Of a stretch of DNA of 64,000 bases, positions 1 through 8,877 are shown piece after piece. How positions within the stretch are numbered: position 1 is the first letter of the stretch; each line of letters starts with the position of its first letter. The notes under the pieces were generated by a model. The model worked only from the letters and a program-made list of their open reading frames with translations. It was not told the origin of the DNA and did not search any database. A program made the position numbers and the translations under genes. The DNA comes from CAVZQN01 sp963837395. GTDB lineage: Bacteria; Acidobacteriota; HRBIN11; JAKEFK01. The DNA is taken from the NCBI GenBank assembly GCA_963837395.1, contig CAWINI010000004.1, forward strand, positions 1,984,001-2,048,000. Reading direction: 5' to 3'.

Positions 1-2
1 TG

Positions 3-416
3 GCGCTAGTCGATGCTCCCGATTACGTCATCCAGAAAGCAATTTCAATATTTCCTAAGAAGTCAGCCAAATTTTCAGAATGGGTATTGGCGAAATTAAG
101 TTTTGATAGTTGGGTCACACCGCAACTTGCGGGAGTCCGTGCAGAGGATGCCGGACCACGTCAGCGGATCTATCAAACCGAAACCTGCAAGATCATTCTG
201 ATGACCGAACCGGATCGATGGATCGGTCAAATTGTACCAATTCAGCCTGGCGTCGAAACAGCGGGATGTCTGGTCGAATTAACTTCAAAACACAAGGTGT
301 TAAAAAGCACGGTTACGAATCAGAATGGCGAGTTCATGCTTCCGGTAAAGCCGACCAAAAATGCGGAGTTAAAAATTCACGGCCCTGAAGCTATTCTGGT
401 CCGCGATTTCAAATGA
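3..416 (+). CDS. C-terminal part of an uncharacterised protein (cut by window edge)
   Basis: The reading frame is open from the first bases of the window to a TGA at 414-416, so the true start lies upstream and only about 137 residues are visible. The last 60 residues (GQIVPIQPGVETAGCLVEL, then TVTNQNGEFMLPV) look like a small beta-sandwich of the carboxypeptidase-regulatory kind, where a GxF-type turn follows a 'tv-t-d-n-G-F' pattern. Similar short proteins often follow anti-sigma factors in Acidobacteria and Chloroflexi, but the upstream neighbour is not in the window, so that link is inference. No signal peptide can be judged. Function unknown. Confidence 0.6.
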   Translation, partial: ALVDAPDYVIQKAISIFPKKSAKFSEWVLAKLSFDSWVTPQLAGVRAEDAGPRQRIYQTETCKIILMTEPDRWIGQIVPIQPGVETAGCLVELTSKHKVLKSTVTNQNGEFMLPVKPTKNAELKIHGPEAILVRDFK

Positions 417-504
417 TCTTTGCATTTCCGCGCCTGCCCACTAATGCAAAATTAGTCTTCTAATTTATAGTTGAACTATCACAACTAAAATCCAAGGAGG
501 CACA

Positions 505-942
505 ATGCTAAAAGAGTTCAAAGAATTTATCATGCGCGGAAACGTTCTTGATCTTGCGATCGGTATCATCATTGGCGCGGCATTTGGGAAAATTGTTACA
601 TCATTTGTGAATGACATATTAATGCCACCAATTGGCCTTCTGCTAGGCCAGGTTAATTTTAATAACTTATTCCTGAGTTTGAATGGTCAATCTTATGTAT
701 CTGTGGAAGCGGCGAAAACAGCCGGTGCGCCTACTATTAACTATGGATTGTTTGCTCAAACTATTATCGATTTTTTGATCGTGGCTTTTGTAATTTTCTT
801 GATAGTGAAACAAGTAAATCGTTTAAGAAAAAAACCGGAGCCGACTCCAACAACGCGTGAATGTCCATTTTGCACTTCCATTATTTCCAAAAATGCAAAA
901 CGTTGCCCATTCTGTACGTCTGAAGTGCCTGTGGCAGCATAA
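505..942 (+). CDS. mscL: Large-conductance mechanosensitive channel with C-terminal zinc ribbon
   Basis: MscL forms a homopentameric inner-membrane pore that opens under membrane tension and releases solutes after osmotic downshock. The 145-residue product starts with the family signature (FIMRGNVLDLAIGIIIG, residues 8-22), followed by TM1 (about 15-45), a short periplasmic loop and TM2 (about 80-102). A clear Shine-Dalgarno (AGGAGG) precedes the ATG by about six bases. The odd part is the tail: after TM2 and a Pro/Thr linker, four cysteines (C120, C123, C134, C137; CPFC-x10-CPFC) form a double-CxxC zinc-ribbon motif in the cytoplasm, in place of the helical bundle that usually ends MscL. It stands alone between unrelated genes. 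Confidence 0.95.
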   Translation: MLKEFKEFIMRGNVLDLAIGIIIGAAFGKIVTSFVNDILMPPIGLLLGQVNFNNLFLSLNGQSYVSVEAAKTAGAPTINYGLFAQTIIDFLIVAFVIFLIVKQVNRLRKKPEPTPTTRECPFCTSIISKNAKRCPFCTSEVPVAA

Positions 943-960
943 TCAAATTAGGAAATTGCT

Positions 961-2808
961 ATGAATATGTCTTTAAACCAGAAAAAATTAATCCCAAGGG
1001 ATGTGCTGTTTGGAAATCCTGAAAAGGCAGCCCCACTGATTGCACCTGATGGAAAGAGAATGAGTTATCTCGCTCCATTAAACAACGTTTTGAATGTTTG
1101 GGTAGGTACTGTCGGACAAAATGATTTTCGTCCTGTAACAAAAGATACGGACCGAGGGATTACGCGTTATTTCTGGAGTAAAGACAATCGCCACATTCTT
1201 TATTTACAGGATGCTGGTGGAAATGAAAACTGGCGTCTCTTTTCAGTGAATCTAGAATCCGGAGAGACTCGCGATCTCACGCCGTTTGAAAATGTGCAAA
1301 CTCAAATTCTGGATCACAATAAGAAATATCCGAATGAATTATTGATAGCCATGAACCGTGACAATGCCCAATTGCACGATGTCTATCACCTGGATCTTCG
1401 CAGTGGTGAATTGAAACTTCTGGAGAAAAATCCTGGAAATGTAGTTGGGTGGGTTCCTGATACTGAAATGAAAGTAAGAGGCGCAATGGCAGCAACACCA
1501 CACGGCGGTTTTGATTTGTTGATCAAGAAGAAGAGTGAATCAAGCTGGGAAAAAATCATCGAATGGGATGAGGAAGATAGTCTAACAAGCTCGCCGGTAA
1601 CATTCTCCAGTGATGGAAGTTTGTATCTTGCTGATTCGCGAAACGCAAATGCCGCACGGTTGATAAAGCTTGATGTAAATTCCGGAAGGATTCAGGTATT
1701 GGTGGAAGATCCTGAATATGATGTTAGTGAATTTTTGGTGAATCCAGACACTCAAGAGATCGAAGCAGCTGGTATGGTTAAGGATCGTGATCAATGGACA
1801 ATTCTTGATGAAGCCGTTCGGGAGGATTTAGAAATTATTCGCGGATTGCATCGCGGCGATTTCTTCCTTTTGAATCGTGATGATGCTGATCAAATCTGGA
1901 TGATCGGATTCACTGTCGATAATGGTCCTGTTCCTTATTACGCTTACAATCGCAAAACAAAAATGGCGGAATTTCTATTTTCAAATAGGCCTGACTTAGA
2001 TCAATACGAACTAGCACAAATGGAACCGATTTCTTTTCAATCACGTGATGGTCTTACAATTCGCGGTTACCTCACACTTCCGCAAGGTGCACCAAGATCA
2101 AATTTGCCGATGGTCCTGAACGTTCATGGTGGTCCGTGGCACAGAGATACCTGGGGGTATGATGCAGAAGCACAGTGGTTGTCCAACCGCGGTTATGCAT
2201 GTCTTCAAGTAAATTTCCGCGGATCTACTGGATATGGAAAACGCTTTTTGAATGCTGGCGATCGCGAGTGGGGCGGCAAAATGCATGATGATCTTGTAGA
2301 TGCAGTGCAATGGGCGGTACAACAAGGGATCGCAGATTTGAAGCGGATCGCAATCTATGGCGGATCATATGGTGGATATGCTTCACTGGTTGGCGCCACT
2401 TTCACTCCGGATCTGTTTCGCTGCGCAATCTCAATTGTTGGTCCAAGCAATTTGATTACGTTCATCAATACAATTCCGCCTTACTGGTCAACATTTCTTG
2501 CAGTGATGCATAAACGTCTTGGTAATCCTGATTCTGATAAAGATTTTCTGATTTCACGATCACCTTTAAATAAAGTTGATCAGATCCGTATTCCCATGCT
2601 CATTGCACAAGGTGCGAATGATCCTCGAGTGAAACAAGCTGAATCAGAACAGATTGTGCAAGCAATGCAGAGCCGCGGAATTCCGCATGAATATTTATTG
2701 TTTCCGGATGAAGGGCACGGATTTGTGAAACCGGAAAATCGTTTGAAGTTTTATGCAGCCGCCGAAAAATTTTTAGCAACCCATCTGGGCGGCCGTTACG
2801 AGGGTTGA
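961..2808 (+). CDS. S9 family prolyl oligopeptidase-like serine peptidase
   Basis: A 615-residue cytoplasmic-type peptidase: an N-terminal beta-propeller (about 20-350) gates a C-terminal alpha/beta-hydrolase domain (about 360-610). The hydrolase features are visible: the oxyanion region NVHGGPWHRDTWG, the nucleophile elbow GGSYGGYA with Ser469, Asp554 in GANDPRV and His586 in DEGHGF, the order expected for family S9. No signal peptide is seen. S9 enzymes cleave short peptides after proline or are acylaminoacyl peptidases; which applies here cannot be told. Its last 13 bases overlap the 3' end of the convergent corA gene. Confidence 0.93.
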   Translation: MNMSLNQKKLIPRDVLFGNPEKAAPLIAPDGKRMSYLAPLNNVLNVWVGTVGQNDFRPVTKDTDRGITRYFWSKDNRHILYLQDAGGNENWRLFSVNLESGETRDLTPFENVQTQILDHNKKYPNELLIAMNRDNAQLHDVYHLDLRSGELKLLEKNPGNVVGWVPDTEMKVRGAMAATPHGGFDLLIKKKSESSWEKIIEWDEEDSLTSSPVTFSSDGSLYLADSRNANAARLIKLDVNSGRIQVLVEDPEYDVSEFLVNPDTQEIEAAGMVKDRDQWTILDEAVREDLEIIRGLHRGDFFLLNRDDADQIWMIGFTVDNGPVPYYAYNRKTKMAEFLFSNRPDLDQYELAQMEPISFQSRDGLTIRGYLTLPQGAPRSNLPMVLNVHGGPWHRDTWGYDAEAQWLSNRGYACLQVNFRGSTGYGKRFLNAGDREWGGKMHDDLVDAVQWAVQQGIADLKRIAIYGGSYGGYASLVGATFTPDLFRCAISIVGPSNLITFINTIPPYWSTFLAVMHKRLGNPDSDKDFLISRSPLNKVDQIRIPMLIAQGANDPRVKQAESEQIVQAMQSRGIPHEYLLFPDEGHGFVKPENRLKFYAAAEKFLATHLGGRYEG

Positions 2809-3875
2809 TTCTTACCTTTTTGTGTCGGCAATCTGCTTGTCCCGATCCAACCCAAACGCCAAAAAATAATTAACAAAATGATGGCTACAACCGCCATAAG
2901 GGTTAGAACTATAAAGTAACCTCGCTCTGATTTTAGCTCCGGCATATTTTGGAAATTCATTCCATAAATCCCCGCAATCAATGTAAGCGGTAAAATAATT
3001 GCGGAGACAACCGTCAACACACGCGCAATTTCACTGGTTTTACTTGCAGCTCCTGCTTGAATATTGCCAACAATTCCGTCCAATAAATCACGGGATGAAT
3101 CGATTGCAGCACGGATCGCAATGGCATTTTGAATCATCTCACCGAATGATGCACGAGCTTCATCACTTACAAAAGGGCTCCGTTTGGAAACGAGCTGCAT
3201 CAAAACTATGTGCAAGCTTGCGGCAAGTTTTTTCAATGTAAGGATGTTTAATCCGGCCACTAAGATTTTTGCAGCCAGTTTTTCGTGATCTCCTGCCAGT
3301 ACTTCAGTTTCAAGTTTGTCCAGGAAATTATCGTTTGCTAAATTCAAGTGGGCGTAATCGTAAAGACACCGTTGAAGAAACAGGAATGCCAGAAACCCTG
3401 GCGTTTTTCCAGCAAAACGGAAACTTTCGGGGCAGGTTTGTTTCACATATTCAACCGCATCCAATGGATGGCGGTGAAAAGTTACAACAAAATCTTTTCC
3501 AAGAACCAGGATCATCCGTGAAAATTCAATTTCTGATAATCCATGAGATGTATCCAGATGGCGTTCCGGATTGTCAACTTCATATAAATAAAATGCAAGA
3601 CAATCGCTGCGCTCAAGAATTCGTGGCAGGACTTCCGGCTCATCAAAATGACTGACCAGCACCAGATCAATATCAAGCAAACGCAATACGTCGTTCAGCG
3701 CCAGAATATCCGGACCTTCAATATCGATCCAGCAAAAAACATCAGGATCCTTTAATTCTTGATCAACACTATCCCAGCTAAATGTTCTATAAGTGCGATT
3801 AACTGGATTAAAACTAACACCATGCAAAGCTGGTTTAATTCCACCCTCTGCTTTCGATGCACCTGAATTCATCAT
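2796..3875 (-). CDS. corA: CorA-family divalent cation transporter
   Basis: A 359-residue protein with the CorA plan: a long soluble cytoplasmic domain with a helical stalk, then two C-terminal membrane helices (about 280-303 and 315-337) joined by a loop that begins with the signature GMN (residues 305-307, in GIYGMNFQNMPE). CorA forms pentamers that take up Mg2+, and some relatives move Co2+, Ni2+ or Zn2+. The ion is not decided by sequence here. The gene is convergent with the S9 peptidase and overlaps its end by 13 bases; a palindromic repeat lies behind its start. Confidence 0.9.
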   Translation of the reverse strand: MMNSGASKAEGGIKPALHGVSFNPVNRTYRTFSWDSVDQELKDPDVFCWIDIEGPDILALNDVLRLLDIDLVLVSHFDEPEVLPRILERSDCLAFYLYEVDNPERHLDTSHGLSEIEFSRMILVLGKDFVVTFHRHPLDAVEYVKQTCPESFRFAGKTPGFLAFLFLQRCLYDYAHLNLANDNFLDKLETEVLAGDHEKLAAKILVAGLNILTLKKLAASLHIVLMQLVSKRSPFVSDEARASFGEMIQNAIAIRAAIDSSRDLLDGIVGNIQAGAASKTSEIARVLTVVSAIILPLTLIAGIYGMNFQNMPELKSERGYFIVLTLMAVVAIILLIIFWRLGWIGTSRLPTQKGKNQPS

Positions 3876-3926
3876 GGCATGATTGTAACAAAATTTGCTC
3901 GAAACGCTTGGGAATTACATAATATC

Positions 3927-3990
3927 AGTGCTGAGTGTTCAGTTTTGAGTACTGAATGCTGAGTCGCCCAGGACTCAGCACTCAAAACTT
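3927..3990. repeat. Palindromic word repeat of the 'ctgagt' type
   Basis: Three variants of a short word (cagtgctgagt, agttttgagt, actgaatgctgagt) run in a row. They face a reverse-complement arm (gactcagcactcaaaact) across a five-base loop. It fills the space between the divergently transcribed corA and the sugar dehydrogenase gene and ends at the latter's start codon. A REP-like element; no function is visible. Confidence 0.6.
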
Positions 3991-5679
3991 ATGACTGGAA
4001 TTAATATGTCTTACAAAATTTCCTTTGTTGTTCTCCTTTTTCTTGCAACTTTTTCATTCAACTTTATTGAAGCCGGCCAGGTCCCACCAGGCTTCACTGA
4101 TACATTGATAGTGGGAGGTCTTAGTCAACCAACTGCTTGTGAATTCGCTCCTGATGGAAGGCTTTTCATCCTTCTAAAGGGAGGAACGGTTCGAATTTTA
4201 AAAAATGGATCATTGGTATCATCTCCTGCTTTGAATCTTCAAGTTACTGACAACAGTGAACGAGGTTTGTTGGGAATTACTTTTGATCCATCTTTCTCTT
4301 CAAATCAATTCATCTATTTATATTACACAACACCAAATTCAGATCCAAAAAATCGGGTTTCACGTTTTGTGGTGAATGACGATACGATCGATCGCAATAG
4401 TGAACGAGTTATTGTAGATGGAATCCGATCCGATGCAGGCAATCACAACGCAGGTTGGATTCAATTTGGAAAAGATGGCAAACTTTACATCGCAACCGGC
4501 GATGGCGGCGCGAATCCCCAAAACGCGCAAAGTCTTTCCGGTATTAATGGCAAAATCCTTCGCGTTAATAGTGATGGAAGCATTCCGCCAGATAATCCAT
4601 TTGCAGGAGAACAAGATCGTAGAGGAGAAATTTTTTGCTACGGTCTGAGAAATCCATGGCGCTTCACATTTGATTCTGTTAACGGAACTTTATTCATCGC
4701 AGATGTAGGCCAAAATACTTTCGAAGAGGTGAATATCGGACGAAGCGGTGGAAATTATGGATGGCCTAACGCTGAAGGTACATCAAATAATTCCAACTTC
4801 ATTAACCCCATTTTTACTTATAACCATAATGGAGGCAGCGCATCCATCACCGGTGGAATCATTTATCGTGGAAATTCATTTCCGGCTGAATTCAATGGGG
4901 CCTATTTTTACGGAGATTTCGTTCTTGGATTTATCCGTTACTTAAGATTGAGTTCTTCAAATGCGGTAATATCTGATAATGAATTTTCTCAGGATGCAGG
5001 AAGCGTTGTTCATATGACTCAAGGAGCGGATGGTGCAATTTATTATGTACTGATCGGAGAAAGTCAGATTCGAAAAATTCAATTCGGTTCAGGAAATAAC
5101 AGCATGCCTGTTGTAAAAGTCACAAGCAGTGCGCGATCTGGACTTCTTCCGCTCACGATTAATTTTTCTTCAGCAGGTACGTTTGATCCCGATGGCGATC
5201 CGCTTACATTTCGATGGCAATTCGGTGATGGTACCAGTACGAACGGTCGACAGGTGAATCATACGTATCGAACCGCGCAAAATTTCAATGCACGTTTGAT
5301 TGTCAGTGATTCGCACGGCGCTCAAGTAACATCCAGGATTCTAAAAATTTTTGCAGGCGATCGACCTCCTGTTCCACAAATTACTTCACCTGCTGCAGGA
5401 ACAACTGTTCGACCAGGTCAAACCGTGCACTTCAGCGGACGCGCCGCCGATCCGGATGAAGGATTGTTAGATCCATCAAACTTGACCTGGACAGTCGTTC
5501 TTCATCATAACGATCACACACATCCTTTTCTTGGACCACTGAAGGGCGTTGCATCCGGAACATTTACGATTCCAACAAACGATCATACTGATGGAAGAGT
5601 TTTTTACAGGATTCGATTTAAAGCGACTGACAGTCGCGGTCTCGCAGTCTTTAAATCTATTGATATTCCAAGACAATGA
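3991..5679 (+). CDS. Exported PQQ-type sugar dehydrogenase with PKD domain
   Basis: A 562-residue secreted protein. After a signal peptide comes a six-bladed propeller of the soluble glucose dehydrogenase (GSDH) family: QPTACEFAPDGRLFI, GLLGITFDPSF, AGNHNAG with the likely catalytic His152, IATGDGG, RNPWRFTFD and GGNYGWP. Such enzymes oxidise sugars or sugar alcohols with pyrroloquinoline quinone in the periplasm or outside. A PKD domain follows (about 375-455; FDPDGDPLTFRWQFGDG) and then a second beta-rich domain to the end, both probably for binding or spacing. The start at 3991 gives a short leader; ATG at 4006 would give a more typical signal peptide (MSYKISFVVLLFLATFSF). Substrate unknown. 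Confidence 0.85.
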   Translation: MTGINMSYKISFVVLLFLATFSFNFIEAGQVPPGFTDTLIVGGLSQPTACEFAPDGRLFILLKGGTVRILKNGSLVSSPALNLQVTDNSERGLLGITFDPSFSSNQFIYLYYTTPNSDPKNRVSRFVVNDDTIDRNSERVIVDGIRSDAGNHNAGWIQFGKDGKLYIATGDGGANPQNAQSLSGINGKILRVNSDGSIPPDNPFAGEQDRRGEIFCYGLRNPWRFTFDSVNGTLFIADVGQNTFEEVNIGRSGGNYGWPNAEGTSNNSNFINPIFTYNHNGGSASITGGIIYRGNSFPAEFNGAYFYGDFVLGFIRYLRLSSSNAVISDNEFSQDAGSVVHMTQGADGAIYYVLIGESQIRKIQFGSGNNSMPVVKVTSSARSGLLPLTINFSSAGTFDPDGDPLTFRWQFGDGTSTNGRQVNHTYRTAQNFNARLIVSDSHGAQVTSRILKIFAGDRPPVPQITSPAAGTTVRPGQTVHFSGRAADPDEGLLDPSNLTWTVVLHHNDHTHPFLGPLKGVASGTFTIPTNDHTDGRVFYRIRFKATDSRGLAVFKSIDIPRQ

Positions 5680-5694
5680 TTGGGAGGGACATGA

Positions 5695-6042
5695 ATGAAA
5701 ATCACGATGGGGATTCTAGTTGCGTTCATATTGATTGCTTCTAATGTTATGGCGGCAGTGCAAACCGTAACAGGCGAAGTAGTCGATACCTTTTGCTATG
5801 CAACCCGTGATGCAAAAGGCAAAGAGCATGCTCAGTGTGCTTCATCCTGCATCAAAGCCGGCATACCGCCAGCGATTCTGACAACTGATGGTGTAATGTA
5901 CTGGCCACTTCGTCAAGATCACAAACCAGCAAATCCGTTGTTTGAGAAATTGGGCGGAGAGAAAGTTAAAGTAACAGGAACAGTCTACGAAAAAAACAAT
6001 ACAAAATTTATTGTGGTTTCTTCTGTAGAAAAAGCGCAGTGA
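5695..6042 (+). CDS. Small exported cysteine-containing protein of unknown function
   Basis: 115 residues with a clear signal peptide (cleavage near VMA-AVQT, about residue 21). The mature part carries three cysteines in the arrangement GEVVDTFCYATRD, then HAQCASSCIKAGIPPA, and ends in a beta-rich stretch (VKVTGTVYEKNNTKFIVV) that resembles an OB-like barrel. The Cys/His spacing would suit metal or haem binding or a disulphide, but nothing proves it. It follows the sugar dehydrogenase by 15 bases on the same strand and may be cotranscribed with it. Confidence 0.7.
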   Translation: MKITMGILVAFILIASNVMAAVQTVTGEVVDTFCYATRDAKGKEHAQCASSCIKAGIPPAILTTDGVMYWPLRQDHKPANPLFEKLGGEKVKVTGTVYEKNNTKFIVVSSVEKAQ

Positions 6043-6055
6043 CTTTGCGGTAGAA

Positions 6056-7006
6056 TCACGGCACATCAAACTGCGCAGTTGCAGCAGCCGCAGTACTACC
6101 GATGCGGTCGTGTACCGTAATTACCATTTCATAACGGCCCGCCGGAGAATTTGTAGGAACTGATAACTTGTATTGAAAATCAATTGATCTGTATTCAGGT
6201 TCGCCGCTTTCCTTTACATCATTCATTACGTCTTTTGAAAGTTTGGGAACGGTGTCCCCATTCGGATCCACTGTTTTCAAATCTTGCACAAGATGAATTC
6301 TGGCTGAACCGGAACTTTTATCATTCGCAAAATTCATTACTTGAAAATCAACTGTGATTAAATAGGAATCTTTTTCCAGCACTTTATGTACAAGCACATT
6401 TGTGATTTGCAGATTTTTTATCACGGCAACGGGAGCCGGAGATTCATTTACCACCGGTGATATTTTTTTCGGAGTCATCTGTTGTGGCGCAGCAGGATTC
6501 TCCACCGACATTCCTGCAGGACTTAATTTTACAGATTGAATTTTCCATTTTTCATTTTCGCGTACCAGTTGATATTCCGCAGGTAATTTCGAACCATCTT
6601 CACCGGTAATAGTTCCTTTCAGGATTGTTAAACCTCCAACATTCTTGCTGCGATCACTTGAAGAAAATTCTTTCGGATTTTTTAGAATCGGATAATCTTC
6701 AACCATATTTAAGAAATCATCCCTGTTTGTTGATTTCTGAAAAGCAAGTGAGCAGTAAGAGTAGGCGCGATCAATATCATTGTGGCGAAGCGCACTGAGT
6801 TGATCATTGACCGTCTGCAATTCTTCCTTTCCGATATTGGAAATAAAAAAATAAATCAGACCGACACCGATCAAAGTTAAGAGAAGACAACCAACACCAC
6901 CGAGAATCGCTAATACTTTTGGGCTTCTTTTACGTACTGGATGGATTGGTTGAGGAAATTCACCGCTTGGTTGCTGCAGATATGAATCCTGCGGATTATC
7001 TACCAT
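6056..7006 (-). CDS. Single-pass membrane protein, unknown function
   Basis: About 316 residues when started at ATG 7006 (MVDNPQD); a longer frame to 7048 exists, but its extra 14 residues look like random sequence. A Pro-rich cytoplasmic leader is followed by one membrane helix (about 36-56; ILGGVGCLLLTLIGVGLIYF). Then comes an NTF2-like stretch (ALRHNDIDRAYSYCSLAFQK ... EYQLVRENEKWKI, about 60-165) and a second beta-rich extracytoplasmic domain. The gene is transcribed away from the mraZ promoter region. Function unknown. Confidence 0.65.
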   Translation of the reverse strand: MVDNPQDSYLQQPSGEFPQPIHPVRKRSPKVLAILGGVGCLLLTLIGVGLIYFFISNIGKEELQTVNDQLSALRHNDIDRAYSYCSLAFQKSTNRDDFLNMVEDYPILKNPKEFSSSDRSKNVGGLTILKGTITGEDGSKLPAEYQLVRENEKWKIQSVKLSPAGMSVENPAAPQQMTPKKISPVVNESPAPVAVIKNLQITNVLVHKVLEKDSYLITVDFQVMNFANDKSSGSARIHLVQDLKTVDPNGDTVPKLSKDVMNDVKESGEPEYRSIDFQYKLSVPTNSPAGRYEMVITVHDRIGSTAAAATAQFDVP

Positions 7007-7173
7007 GGCTGGAATTATAGCCAAATATGAATATCCCACAAATAGCATGGGATTTTTTTAATTCCCCAACATACAGCGCTGTGACTCATTTCTATTAGCA
7101 ATAGTGTTCACCTTATATATAGGTTGCTAGTTTGCGCTGAGCTTAATACTACAAATATCGCGCTACAAAATGC

Positions 7174-7202
7174 TTGACACCGGGTTTCATGTCCCGTATA
7201 CT
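7174..7202 (+). promoter_or_regulatory. Sigma70-type promoter for the dcw cluster
   Basis: TTGACA at 7174-7179 and TATACT at 7197-7202 are separated by exactly 17 bases, a near-consensus vegetative promoter. It lies 65 bases before the mraZ start and is the only strong promoter seen ahead of the 17 kb cluster. The rest of 7007-7267 shows no gene. Confidence 0.8.
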
Positions 7203-7267
7203 GCCGATAGGAAAAAAAAGGACAAAAATGGTCGCAACAGGAGTTCCTCGGCTAGTTCAGGGTTAGT

Positions 7268-7732
7268 ATGGCCACCAAACGAAAGACTAGTTTACGCGGA
7301 AATCAGCTTGCCACAGTTGACGAACAGGGTCGACTGAAGATTCCCACAAAGTTTAAAGACATTCTGGTGAAAGAATACGGGTATGAATTTTTTGTCACCA
7401 GCCTCACTGGAGAATATGTTTTGATGTACCCTCTTACGGTTTGGGAAGCTCAAGTAGAAGAGCGACTGACAAAAACCGCCCACCTAAATCCCCACCGAAC
7501 CAAGCTGCTGGACGTCGTAAATTTTTACGGCGCTGACGTAACAATGGACAAACAGGGCAGGATTTCAATTCCCACAACGGCGAGGAACTCCGCGGCCATT
7601 CAAGGTGAAGTTTGCGTGTTAGGAAAAATTGATCATTTGGATATTTGGAATTTATCGCAATTTGAAAATAAACGGATTACCGGACCAGACCGATTATCGG
7701 AAGACGATCTTTTAAAACTTTTTGCTGAATGA
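7268..7732 (+). CDS. mraZ: MraZ transcriptional regulator
   Basis: MraZ is a DNA-binding regulator of the division and cell-wall cluster and is normally its first gene, as here. The 154-residue protein has the two swapped-hairpin AbrB-like repeats: VDEQGRLKIPTKFK (about 17-30) and MDKQGRISIPTTAR (about 93-106). MraZ in other bacteria binds short repeats in its own promoter. The 65-base leader between the promoter and the gene is the likely place, though I cannot define boxes. The Shine-Dalgarno is weak. Confidence 0.95.
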   Translation: MATKRKTSLRGNQLATVDEQGRLKIPTKFKDILVKEYGYEFFVTSLTGEYVLMYPLTVWEAQVEERLTKTAHLNPHRTKLLDVVNFYGADVTMDKQGRISIPTTARNSAAIQGEVCVLGKIDHLDIWNLSQFENKRITGPDRLSEDDLLKLFAE

Positions 7733-7761
7733 AACCACAAAGCCTCAGAGCCTTTGTGGTT
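7733..7761 (+). repeat. 'accacaaag' hairpin after mraZ
   Basis: A perfect 10-base inverted repeat (AACCACAAAG / CTTTGTGGTT) with a nine-base loop begins directly after the mraZ stop codon. It belongs to the family of accaca-type palindromes found in four other gaps of this cluster. It could attenuate transcription, but no T-run follows. Confidence 0.7.
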
Positions 7762-7801
7762 ACAAATTCGCATTTATGTCGGAGACATCCGAGACCCTAA
7801 T

Positions 7802-7832
7802 CTGCGCGGGAGTGGCCCCTATTCCCGCGCAG
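7802..7832 (+). promoter_or_regulatory. GC-rich hairpin in the rsmH leader
   Basis: A perfect 10-base stem (CTGCGCGGGA / TCCCGCGCAG) with an 11-base loop stands in the 164-base mraZ-rsmH gap. It has no trailing T-run. It could be a transcript-stabilising or attenuating structure; its role is unknown. Confidence 0.55.
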
Positions 7833-7896
7833 CCATAGTGTCCTGAACCAGCGAATTTGGAATTGCGGGATTGGGACGACCCGATAACGCAAGACT

Positions 7897-8877
7897 ATGC
7901 GGATTCACAGGCCGGTTCTTTTAAAAGAAGCCGTTGCTTTGTTGAATTGCCGGAGCGGGGGATTGTACGTGGATTGTACCGCTGGGATGGCAGGACATTC
8001 CCAAGAAATCCTCAACGCTTCAGCTCCCGATGGACGTCTCCTGGCAATGGACAGAGATGAGCAGGCCATAGAAATTGTCCGGCAAAAGCTAGCAACGTTT
8101 GGAAATCGGGTAATCACAGTGCATTCGGATTTCCGAGAAATCAGAACAGTTTTGGAAGAGCAAGAGATGCAAGAAGTAAACGGAATTCTGGCAGATCTAG
8201 GAGCATCGATGCTGCAGTTTACGGATGCTCAACGTGGATTCAGTTTTCAGCAAGAAGGGCCGCTGGATATGCGGATGGATCGCAGTCAAAACGAAACTGC
8301 AGAAGATCTTGTGAACCGGCTGAGTGAAGCTGATCTGAAAAAAGTTTTGAAAGAGTTTGGGGAGGAAACTGCTGCCGGAAAAATCGCAAAACGGGTTGTT
8401 CAAGAACGGAAGAATAAACCGTTTCGAACAACAACGCAGCTAAGAGAGCTCATTGAAAAAGTAGTTCCGGCAAGACGCGGACAAAAGATTCATCCAGCAA
8501 CACGCACCTTTCAAGCATTGCGAATTGCAGTGAATCACGAATTGGAAGGTCTGGGTGAATTTTTGTTTGATGCATTTGATGTTCTGGCAAGTGAAGGAAG
8601 GTTGGTGATTATTTCTTTTCACTCGCTTGAAGATCGGATCGTGAAACAGGTGTTCCGATTTTTATCGGCGGCTTGCCGCTGTTCTAAGGCGTTACCAATT
8701 TGCCGCTGTGGCGGTAAGCCGCTGTCCAAATTATTAACGTCTTCACCCGCCACGGCGAGTGAAAACGAAGTGAACGAAAATCCGGCAAGCCGGAGTGCGA
8801 AGATGCGAGCTATCGAAAAAATCGAAGGTACTGCACCTCGCCAATTATGGGGTCCATGGCTCAGGGAACATGAATAA
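7897..8877 (+). CDS. rsmH: 16S rRNA (cytosine-1402-N4)-methyltransferase RsmH
   Basis: RsmH (MraW) uses S-adenosylmethionine to methylate N4 of C1402 in 16S rRNA. The 326-residue protein shows HRPVLLKEAV at the start, the SAM loop YVDCTAGMAGHSQ, the acidic AMDRDEQAI, ILADLGASMLQ, the RGFSFQQEGPLDMRMD block and IISFHSLEDRIVK near the end. It has a Cys-rich insert (CRCSKALPICRC, about 260-271) common in RsmH. The last eight bases overlap the ftsL start. Confidence 0.96.
   Translation: MRIHRPVLLKEAVALLNCRSGGLYVDCTAGMAGHSQEILNASAPDGRLLAMDRDEQAIEIVRQKLATFGNRVITVHSDFREIRTVLEEQEMQEVNGILADLGASMLQFTDAQRGFSFQQEGPLDMRMDRSQNETAEDLVNRLSEADLKKVLKEFGEETAAGKIAKRVVQERKNKPFRTTTQLRELIEKVVPARRGQKIHPATRTFQALRIAVNHELEGLGEFLFDAFDVLASEGRLVIISFHSLEDRIVKQVFRFLSAACRCSKALPICRCGGKPLSKLLTSSPATASENEVNENPASRSAKMRAIEKIEGTAPRQLWGPWLREHE

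Noticed and set aside
2999..3655. Plus-strand open frames inside corA
   Set aside because: They are shadows of the corA coding strand with no recognisable motif or ribosome site.
7892..8434. Minus-strand open frames inside rsmH
   Set aside because: Overlap a fully supported conserved gene and show no protein-like pattern.
8795..8869. Longer start for ftsL
   Set aside because: It would read rsmH in the wrong frame; ATG 8870 has a ribosome site and the usual short overlap.
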